A stretch of 64,000 bases of DNA from Curtobacterium sp. ER1/6 (lineage in GTDB: Bacteria > Actinomycetota > Actinomycetes > Actinomycetales > Microbacteriaceae), in contig NZ_MJAK01000008.1 of assembly GCF_001742745.1 (NCBI RefSeq), positions 62,086 through 126,085 on the forward strand. The letters are read 5' to 3'. The notes beneath the pieces were generated by a model that was not told the DNA's origin, made no database searches, and saw nothing but the letters and a program-made list of their open reading frames with translations. Positions 42,011 to 50,466 of this stretch are shown in pieces. Position 1 is the first letter of the stretch; each line of letters begins with the position of its first letter. Position numbers and translations under genes: made by a program.

Positions 42011-42472
42011 TCAGGCGCGACCGCGGTTGCGCCGCCGGATCTCCTTCGGCGCCCGCCCGGCCAGGAACGACCGCGCGGGGTCGACCAGGAACCCCTGCCG
42101 CAGCGCCTCGCGGCCGACGAGCATGCGGAAGCCCATCTGGTCGCGGTTGCTCAGCGTGACCTCGGCGTCGATCGTGCGACCGGCCAGGGTGATCGGCGTG
42201 AGGACGACGATCCGCTCCTGGGTGTGCCCGGTGGAGCTCCGGACGGTGCGTCGGTCGTGCACGGCGCACTCGTGCGTGACCGCGTCGGCGTCGGTGTCCT
42301 GCCACGGGTGCACCGAGAACCGCACCCGGTCGCCGGGCAGCTCCTCGAGGTCGAACGCGTGGAGCGCCGAGCTGCGTGCGCCGGTGTCGAGCTTCACCTT
42401 GATCCACGGCAGGTCCAGCCCGGGCAGGGCAGCCCACTCACGCCAACCTGCGATCGTCGTGTTCCGGGCCAT
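42011..42472 (-). CDS. RimK-associated putative protease (PF05618, retropepsin-like)
   Basis: 153 residues from ATG 42472. The family, named ATP-dependent zinc protease in older annotation, has an aspartic-protease-like motif KLDTGARSSALHA, followed by LTPITLAGRTIDAEVTLSNRDQMGFRMLVGREAL. The E. coli relative RimB and similar proteins are encoded next to RimK-type ligases, and are thought to process glutamate chains added by the ligase. Here the ligase gene is divergent, 68 bases away, supporting a functional pair. Confidence 0.88.
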   Translation of the reverse strand: MARNTTIAGWREWAALPGLDLPWIKVKLDTGARSSALHAFDLEELPGDRVRFSVHPWQDTDADAVTHECAVHDRRTVRSSTGHTQERIVVLTPITLAGRTIDAEVTLSNRDQMGFRMLVGREALRQGFLVDPARSFLAGRAPKEIRRRNRGRA

Positions 42473-42540
42473 GGCCCCATCCTGTCGCATGCTTGGATGG
42501 GACGTCGCCGTCGTCGTCCTCGAACCCGTGGAGCACCCCG

Positions 42541-43719
42541 ATGAAACTCGCCATCCTGTCGCGCGCCCCGCACGCGTACTCGACGCAGCGTCTCCGCGCG
42601 GCGGCGATCGACCGCGGGCACGACGTCAAGGTGCTGAACACCCTGCGGTTCGCCATCGACCTGACCGCCGACGAGCCCGACCTGCTCTACCGCGGCCGGC
42701 TCCTCAGTGACTACGACGCCGTGCTCCCGCGCATCGGCAACTCGATCACCTACTACGGCACCGCCGTCGTCCGGCAGTTCGAGCAGATGGACGTCTACAC
42801 ACCGAACACCGCGACGGGCATCACGAACTCGCGCGACAAGCTCCGGGCGAACCAGATCCTGTCCCGGCACCACATCGGCATGCCGGCGACCACGTTCGTC
42901 AACAGCCGCGCCGACGTGCGCGGGGCGATCGACCGGGTCGGCGGCGCACCCGTCGTCATCAAGCTGCTCGAGGGCACGCAGGGCATCGGCGTGATCCTGG
43001 CGCCCGAGGCGAAGGTCGCCGAGTCGATCGTCGAGACCCTGCACTCGACGAAGCAGAACGTGCTCATCCAGTCGTTCATCTCGGAGAGCCGCGGGAAGGA
43101 CATCCGCGCGCTCGTCGTCGGCGACCGCGTGGTGGCCGCGATGCGCCGGAGCGCGAGCGGCGACGAGTTCCGGTCGAACGTGCACCGCGGCGGCACCGTC
43201 GAGAAGGTCACGCTGACGCCCGAGTACGAGGAGGCGGCGGTCCGCTCGGCGCAGATCATGGGCCTCCGCGTCGCCGGCGTCGACATGCTCGAGGGCAACG
43301 ACGGTCCCCTCGTCATGGAGGTCAACTCGTCGCCCGGCCTCGAGGGCATCGAGCGTGCCACGGGACTCGACGTCGCCGGCGCGATCATCGACTTCATCGG
43401 CAACCAGGTCGCGTTCCCGGAGATCGACGTCCGGCAGCGCCTCAGCGTCTCGACCGGGTACGGCGTCGCCGAGCTGCTCGTGCACACGAACGCCGACCTC
43501 GTCGGCAGGACCATCAAGGAGTCCGGCCTCTGGGACCGGGACATCACCGTGCTGACCCTGCACCGCGGCGCGTCCGTGATCCCGAACCCGCGCAGCGGCG
43601 TCGAACTGCAGGCCAGCGACCGCCTGCTCTGCTTCGGCAAGCTGGAGGAGATGCGCTCGATGATCCCGGACCGACGGCGACGCCGATCGAAGGTCCGCAA
43701 GCTCCCGAAGGACGCCTGA
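42541..43719 (+). CDS. RimK-like ATP-grasp ligase fused to a TrkA_C domain
   Basis: 392 residues from ATG 42541. Residues ~1-290 form a RimK-type ATP-grasp glutamate ligase: LPRIGNSITYYGTAVVRQFE, NSRDKLRANQILS, VIKLLEGTQGIGV, and the metal site VMEVNSSPGLEGIE. From ~305 to ~375 there is an RCK_C/TrkA_C-like domain (VAELLVHTNADLVGRTIKESGLWDRDITVLTLHRG and PRSGVELQASDRLLCFG). A ligand-binding RCK domain would let a small molecule control ligase activity. The acceptor protein is unknown; ribosomal protein S6 is the E. coli one. Confidence 0.92.
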   Translation: MKLAILSRAPHAYSTQRLRAAAIDRGHDVKVLNTLRFAIDLTADEPDLLYRGRLLSDYDAVLPRIGNSITYYGTAVVRQFEQMDVYTPNTATGITNSRDKLRANQILSRHHIGMPATTFVNSRADVRGAIDRVGGAPVVIKLLEGTQGIGVILAPEAKVAESIVETLHSTKQNVLIQSFISESRGKDIRALVVGDRVVAAMRRSASGDEFRSNVHRGGTVEKVTLTPEYEEAAVRSAQIMGLRVAGVDMLEGNDGPLVMEVNSSPGLEGIERATGLDVAGAIIDFIGNQVAFPEIDVRQRLSVSTGYGVAELLVHTNADLVGRTIKESGLWDRDITVLTLHRGASVIPNPRSGVELQASDRLLCFGKLEEMRSMIPDRRRRRSKVRKLPKDA

Positions 43720-43760
43720 CCGGTGCCGCCCAGCGCACCCGGATCGCGTACCCAGGTCGG

Positions 43761-44861
43761 ATGCGGAAGTATGTGTCGGTGACGATCATGACGGAACGGC
43801 CGGTCGACCAGGCGACGAGCAGCGAACCGGAGCGCCCCGGCAACGCCACGGCGAAGCACCAGAACGTGTCGCTGCTGTCGGTGGCGACCACCACCGCCGA
43901 GCGTGTCACGACGTCCGCCGACATCGAGGAGCGCCTCCGTGGGGCCCTCCGTCGGCTCCGCCTGCCGATGGGCCTGCTCGAGCGGGTCGCGGGGGTGACC
44001 GAGCGCCGCAACTGGGGCGAGGGGCAGACCTTCCAGGACGCCGCGATCGACGCCGGCCGTCGGGCGATGGCCGAGGCGGGGGTGCGTCCGGAGGAGATCG
44101 GGCTCCTCATCAACACCTCCGTCACCCGTCCGCACCTCGAGCCCTCGGTCGCGGTCCGCCTGCACCACGGGCTCGGGCTGCCGACGTCGGCGATCAACTT
44201 CGACATCGCGAACGCCTGCCTCGGGTTCGTCAACGCCATGAGCGTCGCCGCGGGCATGATCGACTCCGGGCAGATCAAGTACGCGCTCGTCGTGGACGGC
44301 GAGGACGCCGACCAGGTGCAGCTCAACACGATCGACCGCCTGAACCAGGGTGGCCGGAACCGCAAGGACTTCATGAGCGAGTTCGCGAGCCTGACCCTCG
44401 GGTCGGGTGCCGCGGCCGCCGTGCTCGGCCCGAGCGACGTCCACCCCGAGGGCCACCGCATCGTCGGCGGCGTCACCCGCGCGGCGACGCAGTGGTACGA
44501 CCTGTGCGTCGGCAGCGTCGACGGCATGTTCACGGACGCGAAGATGCTGCTCAAGGGCGGTATGGAGCTCGTCGTCGCGGCCTGGAACGAGGCCCGCGCG
44601 CACTTCGACTGGGCGGACATGGACCGCTACGTCCTGCACCAGGTCTCCGACGTGCACACGAACGCCTTCGTCGAGGCGATCGGCGTCCCGCGCGACAAGG
44701 TGCCGACGACCTACCAGCGCTTCGGCAACGTCGGTCCGGCGTCGATCCCGATCACCCTGGCCGACGAGGTCGCCCGCGGCGGCATCACCCGCGGCGACCG
44801 CGTGTTCCTGGGTGGCGTCGGCTCGGGCATCAACACGGCGATGATGGAACTGCGCTGGTGA
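43761..44861 (+). CDS. oleA: OleA: thiolase-fold 3-oxoacid synthase of olefin synthesis
   Basis: 366 residues from ATG 43761; ATG 43788 is an alternative. OleA joins two fatty acyl-CoA chains head to head to give a 2-alkyl-3-ketoacid. The catalytic cysteine is C153 in DIANACLGFVNAM. The histidine is in YVLHQVSDVHTNAF and the asparagine in FGNVGPASIP. Family length and the GNATAKHQNV start fit OleA rather than FabH. It overlaps oleBC by GTGA, and oleD follows, giving the full Ole pathway. Confidence 0.94.
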   Translation: MRKYVSVTIMTERPVDQATSSEPERPGNATAKHQNVSLLSVATTTAERVTTSADIEERLRGALRRLRLPMGLLERVAGVTERRNWGEGQTFQDAAIDAGRRAMAEAGVRPEEIGLLINTSVTRPHLEPSVAVRLHHGLGLPTSAINFDIANACLGFVNAMSVAAGMIDSGQIKYALVVDGEDADQVQLNTIDRLNQGGRNRKDFMSEFASLTLGSGAAAAVLGPSDVHPEGHRIVGGVTRAATQWYDLCVGSVDGMFTDAKMLLKGGMELVVAAWNEARAHFDWADMDRYVLHQVSDVHTNAFVEAIGVPRDKVPTTYQRFGNVGPASIPITLADEVARGGITRGDRVFLGGVGSGINTAMMELRW

Positions 44862-47569
44862 GGTCCGGCCTCCCGCGCGTCGCCGCCAGCACGGCTCCGG
44901 CGACGCTCCCGCCGCCCCTGCCCGGACTCGATCCGGCCTGGTCGCGACTGGTCACCGTCGCCGGTGGCCAGGACCGGTCGGGAGGCCCGTCCCACGCCCC
45001 GCGGACGTGGCACCTCCTCGACACGGCCGGTTCCCTCGAGGCGCTCGGCGTCACCCCGGTCGGCACCCTGCTCTGCGTGCACGGCAACCCGACCTGGTCG
45101 TACCTCTGGCGGTCCGTCGCGGCCCGCACGCTCGACGCCGCCCGGGCGGGAGGCCCGGCCTGGCGCGTGGTCGCCGTCGACCAGCTCGACATGGGCTTCT
45201 CGGAGCGCACCGCCGACCAGCACCGCCTCGCCGACCGCGTCCGCGACCTCGGCGCCCTGACCGACGAACTCGGGCTCACCGGCCCCGTCGTGACCCTCGG
45301 GCACGACTGGGGCGGCGTGGTGTCGCTCGGTTGGGCGGTCGACCACCCGGACCTCGTGGTCGGTGTCGCGACGTGCAACACCGCCGTGCACCAGCCCGAC
45401 GACGCCCCGATCCCGGCACCCCTCCGGCTCGCGCTGCGCCCGGAGGTGCTCGGCCGCGGGACGGTCGTGACGCCGGCGTTCCTCGAGACGACCCTCGCGA
45501 TCGCCCACCCGCGGCTCGACCGCGCGACCGCCGACGCCTACCGTGCGCCCTACCGCGGAGCCGCTCGTCGCGGCGGCATCGGGGGCTTCGTCGCGGACAT
45601 CCCGGTCGACGCCGCCCACCCCAGCGCGGCCGAGCTCGACCGGATCGCCGCCGGCGTCGCCGCGCTCGAGGTGCCCGCGCTCGTGATGTGGGGGCCGCGC
45701 GACCCGGTGTTCCTGGAGCGGTACCTCGACGACCTGCTCGACCGGCTGCCGCACGCCGACGTCCACCGCTTCGAGGGCGCCGGCCACCTGCTGCCCGACG
45801 ACACCGACGTCGCCGGGACGGTGCTCGACTGGCTGGGCGACCGCCTGCCGGACGGGACGACGACCCGCGGGGACGACCCGCGCCTCCCGGACCGCGCCGA
45901 GGCCGGGGCGGAGGGAACGCACCCGTTGTGGGCCGCTCTCGACGGGCTGCGCCACTCGGAGGAGCCGGCGCTCATCGAGATGGCTGCCGCCGGCGGTCCC
46001 CGGACGATCAGCTGGCGACTCCTGGCCCGACGCGTCGACGAGGTCGCCGCCGGGTTGCTCGACGTCGGCGTCCGTCCGGGCGACCGCGTCTCGCTCCTCG
46101 TCACGCCCGGCGCGGACCTGACGGCCGCGCTCTACGCGAGCGTCCGGATCGGTGCGGTCGTGGTCGTCGCGGACGCCGGACTGGGCCTGCGCGGCCTGAC
46201 CCGCGCCGTCCGCGGTGCGCGTCCGGACTGGGTGATCGGTGCGCTGCCGGGCCTCGGTGCCGCTCGGGCCCTCGGGTGGCCGGGCCGACGCATCGCGACC
46301 CTCGCGCTGCCGTCAGTCGCGCGCGCGGCGCTCGGTGTCGAGCACTCGCTCGTCGAGGTCGCTCGTCGCGGTGCCCGACGGCTCACCGCGGGGGCCGCCC
46401 TGCCCGTCGCGCCGGCGCCGGACGCCCCCGCGGCCGTCCTGTTCACCTCCGGCTCGACCGGCCCCGCGAAGGGCGTCGTCTACACGCACGGGCAGCTCGC
46501 CGCGGTGCGTGACGTCCTGGCGGCGCAGTACGACGTCGGTGTCGGCACGGGCCTGGTCGCCGGCTTCGCGCCGTTCGCCCTGCTCGGCCCCGCCCTCGGC
46601 GCTCGCTCGGTCGCACCGGACATGGACGTCACCGCACCCCGGACCCTGACCGCCCGCGCGGTGGCGGACGCCGTCGCCGCGGCCGACGCGACCGTCGTGT
46701 TCCTCTCGCCCGCGGCCCTGGCGAACGTGGTCGCGACCTCGTCGGCGCTGACCGACCATGACCGCGACGCGCTCGGCCGGGTCCGCCTGTTCCTGTCCGC
46801 CGGCGCGCCGGTGTCGGCGTCGCTCCTGACCGCGGCGACCGCACTCATGCCGAACGCATCGGCCCACACCCCCTACGGCATGACCGAGGGGCTGCTCATG
46901 ACCGACGTCGACCTCGACGGGGTGCGTGCCGCAGCCACCGACGGTGTCGACGAGCAGGGGATCTGCGTCGGGGTCCCGGCCACCGGCGTCCGCGTGCGGA
47001 TCGCACCGCTCGACGACGACGGCGCACCGACCGGTGCCCCGACCGACGCCGCGGGGGTCACCGGCGAGGTCGTCGTGGCGGCGCCGCACGTGCGCGACCA
47101 CTACGACCGTCTCTGGCGCACGGACCGGGTCTCCCGCGCGGGCGTCGGCGACCCGCGCGGGCACCGGACCGGTGACGTCGGCCACCTGGACGCCGAGGGG
47201 CGCCTGTGGATCGAGGGGCGGCTGCAGCACGTCGTGACCACGGCGGAGGGCGTCGTGACACCCGTCGGTCCCGAGCAGCGGATCGAGCGGGTGGCCGGCG
47301 TCGGACGCGTCGGCATTGCGGGCACCGGGCCGCGTGGGACGCAACAGGTCGTGGCGGTCGTCGAGACCGTGCCGGCCGCGCGTCGTCCCGGACTCGCACC
47401 GGCGGCGCTGGCCCGTGCGGTGCGTGCAGCAGCCGGCGTGCCGGTCGCGGCGGTGCTCGTCGTCCCCGTGCTGCCGACCGACGTCCGGCACAACTCGAAG
47501 GTCGACCGTGCACGCCTGTCGCGGTGGGCGACCACGGTGCTCGGCGGCGGGCGGATGGTGCGTCCGTGA
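44858..47569 (+). CDS. oleBC: OleBC fusion: beta-lactone decarboxylase and beta-lactone synthetase
   Basis: 903 residues from GTG 44858. Residues ~30-330 are OleB, an alpha/beta hydrolase of haloalkane-dehalogenase type with the nucleophile D150 in LGHDWGG. Residues ~350-900 are OleC, an AMP-forming ligase-like enzyme with LFTSGSTGPAKGVVYTHGQ, SAHTPYGMTEG and GHRTGDVGHLD. OleC makes the beta-lactone from the 3-hydroxyacid and OleB releases CO2 to leave a cis-olefin. In gammaproteobacteria they are separate genes; actinobacteria commonly have the fusion. Overlaps oleA and oleD by GTGA. Confidence 0.95.
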   Translation: MRSGLPRVAASTAPATLPPPLPGLDPAWSRLVTVAGGQDRSGGPSHAPRTWHLLDTAGSLEALGVTPVGTLLCVHGNPTWSYLWRSVAARTLDAARAGGPAWRVVAVDQLDMGFSERTADQHRLADRVRDLGALTDELGLTGPVVTLGHDWGGVVSLGWAVDHPDLVVGVATCNTAVHQPDDAPIPAPLRLALRPEVLGRGTVVTPAFLETTLAIAHPRLDRATADAYRAPYRGAARRGGIGGFVADIPVDAAHPSAAELDRIAAGVAALEVPALVMWGPRDPVFLERYLDDLLDRLPHADVHRFEGAGHLLPDDTDVAGTVLDWLGDRLPDGTTTRGDDPRLPDRAEAGAEGTHPLWAALDGLRHSEEPALIEMAAAGGPRTISWRLLARRVDEVAAGLLDVGVRPGDRVSLLVTPGADLTAALYASVRIGAVVVVADAGLGLRGLTRAVRGARPDWVIGALPGLGAARALGWPGRRIATLALPSVARAALGVEHSLVEVARRGARRLTAGAALPVAPAPDAPAAVLFTSGSTGPAKGVVYTHGQLAAVRDVLAAQYDVGVGTGLVAGFAPFALLGPALGARSVAPDMDVTAPRTLTARAVADAVAAADATVVFLSPAALANVVATSSALTDHDRDALGRVRLFLSAGAPVSASLLTAATALMPNASAHTPYGMTEGLLMTDVDLDGVRAAATDGVDEQGICVGVPATGVRVRIAPLDDDGAPTGAPTDAAGVTGEVVVAAPHVRDHYDRLWRTDRVSRAGVGDPRGHRTGDVGHLDAEGRLWIEGRLQHVVTTAEGVVTPVGPEQRIERVAGVGRVGIAGTGPRGTQQVVAVVETVPAARRPGLAPAALARAVRAAAGVPVAAVLVVPVLPTDVRHNSKVDRARLSRWATTVLGGGRMVRP

Positions 47570-48540
47570 GGGTGCTCGTCACCGGCGCGAGCGGCTTCCT
47601 CGGCCGTGCGACGGCCGCCGCCGTGCGCGACGCCGGGCACGACGTCCGGACGTTCCAGCGCCGACCCTCGGGCGTCGACGGGGTGGAGGACTCCCTCGGC
47701 ACCATGACCGATTCCCCCGCGGTCGAGCGGGCCGTCGCCGGGGTCGACGCGGTCGTGCACCTGGCCGCGAAGGTCTCGCTCGCCGGCGACCCGGCCGACT
47801 TCACCCGGGTCAACGTCGACGGCACCCGCACGCTGCTCGCCGCGGCGCGGACCGCGGGCGTCGGCCGGTTCGTCTTCGTCTCGTCGCCGTCGGTGGCGCA
47901 CACCGGCTCGTCGCTCTCGGGCGCAGGAGCGGACCCCGCCGAACCGACGGCCGCGCGCGGGCACTACGCCCGGACGAAGGCCGCCGCGGAGCTCCTGGCG
48001 CTGGCCGCCGACGAGCCCGGGTTCGCGGTCGTCGCGGTCCGGCCGCACCTGGTGTGGGGACCCGGCGACACGCAGCTCGTGGGCCGCATCGTCGACCGTG
48101 CACGCAGCGGGCGGCTCCCGCTGCTCGACTCCGGTGCCGCGCTCATCGACACCCTCTACGTCGACAACGCTGCCACAGCGATGGTCGCGGCACTCGACCA
48201 CGCCGCCGACGATGCCGTGCACGGCAGCGCGTACGTCGTGACGAACGGTGAGCCGCGGCCCGTGGGTGAGCTCCTCGCGGGCATCTGCGTCGCCTCCGGG
48301 GTCCCGGCTCCGCGGGTGCACGTGCCGTCCGCGGTCGCCCGCGTCGCCGGCTCCGTCGTGGAGGCCGTGTGGCGCGCCCGACCCGGTGCGGACGAACCGC
48401 CGATGACCCGGTTCCTGGCCGAGCAGCTGTCCACGGCGCACTGGTTCGACCAGCGGCGGACCCGGCACGACCTCGGGTGGGCCCCGACGGTCACGATCGA
48501 CCAGGGCCTCGCCCGGTTGCACGAGGCCGCGCAGCCCTGA
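47566..48540 (+). CDS. oleD: OleD: NADPH-dependent 2-alkyl-3-ketoacid reductase
   Basis: 324 residues from GTG 47566 (GTGA overlap). An extended short-chain dehydrogenase: nucleotide site VTGASGFLGRATA, active-site Y-x3-K in HYARTKAAAE, and RPHLVWGPGD. OleD reduces the OleA product to the 3-hydroxyacid that OleC cyclises. It completes a compact oleA-BC-D operon for long-chain alkenes; such hydrocarbons may act in the membrane. Confidence 0.94.
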   Translation: MRVLVTGASGFLGRATAAAVRDAGHDVRTFQRRPSGVDGVEDSLGTMTDSPAVERAVAGVDAVVHLAAKVSLAGDPADFTRVNVDGTRTLLAAARTAGVGRFVFVSSPSVAHTGSSLSGAGADPAEPTAARGHYARTKAAAELLALAADEPGFAVVAVRPHLVWGPGDTQLVGRIVDRARSGRLPLLDSGAALIDTLYVDNAATAMVAALDHAADDAVHGSAYVVTNGEPRPVGELLAGICVASGVPAPRVHVPSAVARVAGSVVEAVWRARPGADEPPMTRFLAEQLSTAHWFDQRRTRHDLGWAPTVTIDQGLARLHEAAQP

Positions 48541-48549
48541 CGCGCCCGA

Positions 48550-49377
48550 TCAGTTGCAGTACTCGGAGGGCGGGGCGTCGCGGGTCCGGCTGACCCAGAC
48601 CTCGTCCACGGGCAAGTCCGGTCCGCGCGTCGAGAACGTCACGAACGAGCCGTCGATGGTCGTCGTCAGCCCGCCGTAGGGGTCGTCGGCCACCGACGGG
48701 TCCCGGTCCGACGTCGACGACCGACGCAGGTCCGGGTACGCGGCCCGGAGCGCCTCGACCGTGCTGCCGGGGCGGATCCCCGCGGCGGTCGTCGGCGGTC
48801 GCTCGGTCGTCTCCGCGAGCCCGCGGACGGAGAGCGCCTCGATCCGGCCGTCGTCGCCCGTGATGATCGTGAGGAGGGTGCCACCGCCGGCCCAGAACGA
48901 CACCCGCGGGTTGTTGCAGGTCGAGTACTCGTCGGAGAGCACGCCCTCGAGGTCGTCCGTCTCCTCCGCCAGCTGGCCGCCGAGCGCGACGGGCCCGACC
49001 TCGGTACCCGAGATTGTCCAGGTCGACGGGTCGGCCAGTGCGTACGGCGGTCGAGTCGACGTCGGTGTCGGTGTCGGTGTGGCGACGGGTGTGGGGTCCT
49101 CGACGACCGGTGCGCCGGTCGGCGTCTCCACCGCAGTGGGAGACGGACTGCTCGGCGCCGTCGCGGTCGGCTGGTCCGCCGTGAGCGGGGTCGGGATGAC
49201 GCCGAACGCCACGCCGCCGCCCGCTGCGCCGAGCAGCAGGACGCCCACCACGCCCAGTGTGATGCCGGTGGTGCGTCGGCGACGCGATCGTCGCGGCGCC
49301 GCGTGCTCGAGCACGTGCCGCTTCATCGAGACGAGCATGCGCTGCAGGTCGTCCCCCTGGGGAGGCTCAGTGTCCAT
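48550..49377 (-). CDS. Single-span membrane protein downstream of a sigma-like gene
   Basis: 275 residues. Cytoplasmic start (MDTEPPQGDDLQRML, then basic RRSRRRRTTG), one helix (~40-60), a Thr/Pro/Ser linker (~68-110), and an outside domain of ~165 residues with TCNNPRV, a PGSTVEALRAAYPDL motif and a terminal cysteine (EYCN). It overlaps the sigma-like gene by 11 bases and parallels the sigma/membrane-protein pair at the window start. Function not known. Confidence 0.78.
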   Translation of the reverse strand: MDTEPPQGDDLQRMLVSMKRHVLEHAAPRRSRRRRTTGITLGVVGVLLLGAAGGGVAFGVIPTPLTADQPTATAPSSPSPTAVETPTGAPVVEDPTPVATPTPTPTSTRPPYALADPSTWTISGTEVGPVALGGQLAEETDDLEGVLSDEYSTCNNPRVSFWAGGGTLLTIITGDDGRIEALSVRGLAETTERPPTTAAGIRPGSTVEALRAAYPDLRRSSTSDRDPSVADDPYGGLTTTIDGSFVTFSTRGPDLPVDEVWVSRTRDAPPSEYCN

Positions 49378-49846
49378 CGCGCGTCACCGCCCTCCGGGGC
49401 TGCTCCGTCGGGCGAGCTGTGGCGCCGTCGGCGAGCGGCAGGCCGAGGTCGCGAGCAGCGTCGTCGTAGCGGCGTCCGTCCACGACGCACCACTCGCACA
49501 GCGACCGGTCGTCCGGGGTGAGAGCATCCATCGCGTCGCGGACCCAGCGGAACGGATCGCCCGCGCTCGGAGGGTGTGCCGTCGTTCGTTGCGCGACGTC
49601 GCGACAGGTGGCGAGGAGCCACGGGAGCAGGGACGCGGTGGCGAGCTGCAGGTCTCCGACTCGGTCCCACAGGATCCCGAACGTGTCCTGCACGGTGCCG
49701 CGGGCCTCGTCGGGGGTGCTCGTCAGGGTCCACGCGACGCGGGTGACCACCGGAGCGAACCGGTCGAACAGCGTCGCCAGCGCATCGCGGTCGCCGGCGG
49801 CTGCGCGCCGCACGAGCGTCGCATCGTCGTCGGTGTCCTTCGCCAC
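49367..49846 (-). CDS. ECF sigma-like protein with degenerate region 4
   Basis: 159 residues from GTG 49846, preceded by GAGGGGAGG; the frame extends to 50095 but that part is proline-rich and contains the 15-nt tandem repeats. Sigma region 2 is recognisable (LVRRAAAGDRDALATLFDRFAPVVTRVAWTLT, RGTVQDTFGILWDRV). The region-4 part (LTPDDRSLCEWCVVDGRRYDDAARDLGLPL) stops where the DNA-recognition helix should be. It may be decayed, or may bind core polymerase without normal -35 recognition. It overlaps the membrane protein gene. Confidence 0.75.
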   Translation of the reverse strand: MAKDTDDDATLVRRAAAGDRDALATLFDRFAPVVTRVAWTLTSTPDEARGTVQDTFGILWDRVGDLQLATASLLPWLLATCRDVAQRTTAHPPSAGDPFRWVRDAMDALTPDDRSLCEWCVVDGRRYDDAARDLGLPLADGATARPTEQPRRAVTRDGH

Positions 49847-49940
49847 GGTTCCTCCCCTCACCCTGATGATGTCGGACGCGGGGTGATCCTGACGGATCGG
49901 TCCCGAGATCCATCTGACCGGGCGTGTCGTGGGCGACGGA

Positions 49941-49985
49941 AGCGGCGGTGCCGGGAGCGGCGGTGCCGGGAGCGGCGGTGCCGGG
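49941..49985. repeat. Three tandem copies of a 15-nt unit
   Basis: The unit AGCGGCGGTGCCGGG is repeated exactly at 49941, 49956 and 49971. It lies in the gap upstream of the sigma-like gene (start 49846), probably a replication-slippage minisatellite; it may vary between strains. Confidence 0.85.
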
Positions 49986-50002
49986 CGCGGCGAGGTGCAC
50001 CA

Positions 50003-50042
50003 GACCGGAGGCCCGTGGTCGGTCAGCCACGCGCCTCCCGTC
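50003..50042. terminator. Degenerate member of the GACGGGAGGC palindrome family
   Basis: GGAGGC-c-CGTGG pairs with CCACG-c-GCCTCC around a short loop. The right arm ends GCCTCCCGTC, but the left arm has one change (GACC). It is 10 bases downstream of the minus-strand stop at 50053, so it likely ends the Asp23-tail operon. Confidence 0.65.
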
Positions 50043-50052
50043 CGCGACGTCG

Positions 50053-50466
50053 TCAGGCGGCGAAGCGCTGCCAGAGATCGGTGACGATCGGCCACACGTC
50101 ACCGGCGCGGTCGGCCGACGCGATCGCGATCGTCACCACCGGGTAGGCGGTCACGGCGCGGCTCACCAGCACCGCGACCACGACGGCGACCACCGACGTC
50201 GCGGTGTGGCGGCGGGTGAGGGCGAGCAGCAGCAGGGCGACGACCACGACGGCCCCGAGCAGCGTCACGAGGGCGATGCGGACGACCGGGAAGGGCACGA
50301 GCCCGGCGGTCGTTGCGGTGACCCCGCCGAGGAACCCCACGAGGGGCAGGTACGCGCCGAGGGCCAGCACGAGCACGAGCACGATGCCGGTGCCCGACGC
50401 GACCCAGACGCCGCGCGGGCGGGGTCGGCGGGACGGACCCCGCCGCCCCGCCCACGCGGTCATCAC
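50053..50466 (-). CDS. Small three-helix membrane protein
   Basis: 137 residues from GTG 50466 (GTGA overlap with the Asp23-tail gene) or 136 from ATG 50463. A basic N-terminus (GRRGPSRRPRPRG) precedes three hydrophobic stretches (~22-55, ~62-82, ~88-115). No family recognised. Coupled to the Asp23-domain gene, it may anchor or assist that protein in the membrane, as AmaP does for Asp23. Confidence 0.75.
   Translation of the reverse strand: MMTAWAGRRGPSRRPRPRGVWVASGTGIVLVLVLALGAYLPLVGFLGGVTATTAGLVPFPVVRIALVTLLGAVVVVALLLLALTRRHTATSVVAVVVAVLVSRAVTAYPVVTIAIASADRAGDVWPIVTDLWQRFAA

Noticed and set aside
49941..49985. Possible CRISPR-like array
   Set aside because: Three 15-nt units are head-to-tail without spacers; this is a simple tandem repeat.
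49847..50095. N-terminal extension of the sigma-like protein
   Set aside because: The added part is low-complexity proline-rich translation of the tandem repeat, and a good ribosome site precedes GTG 49846.
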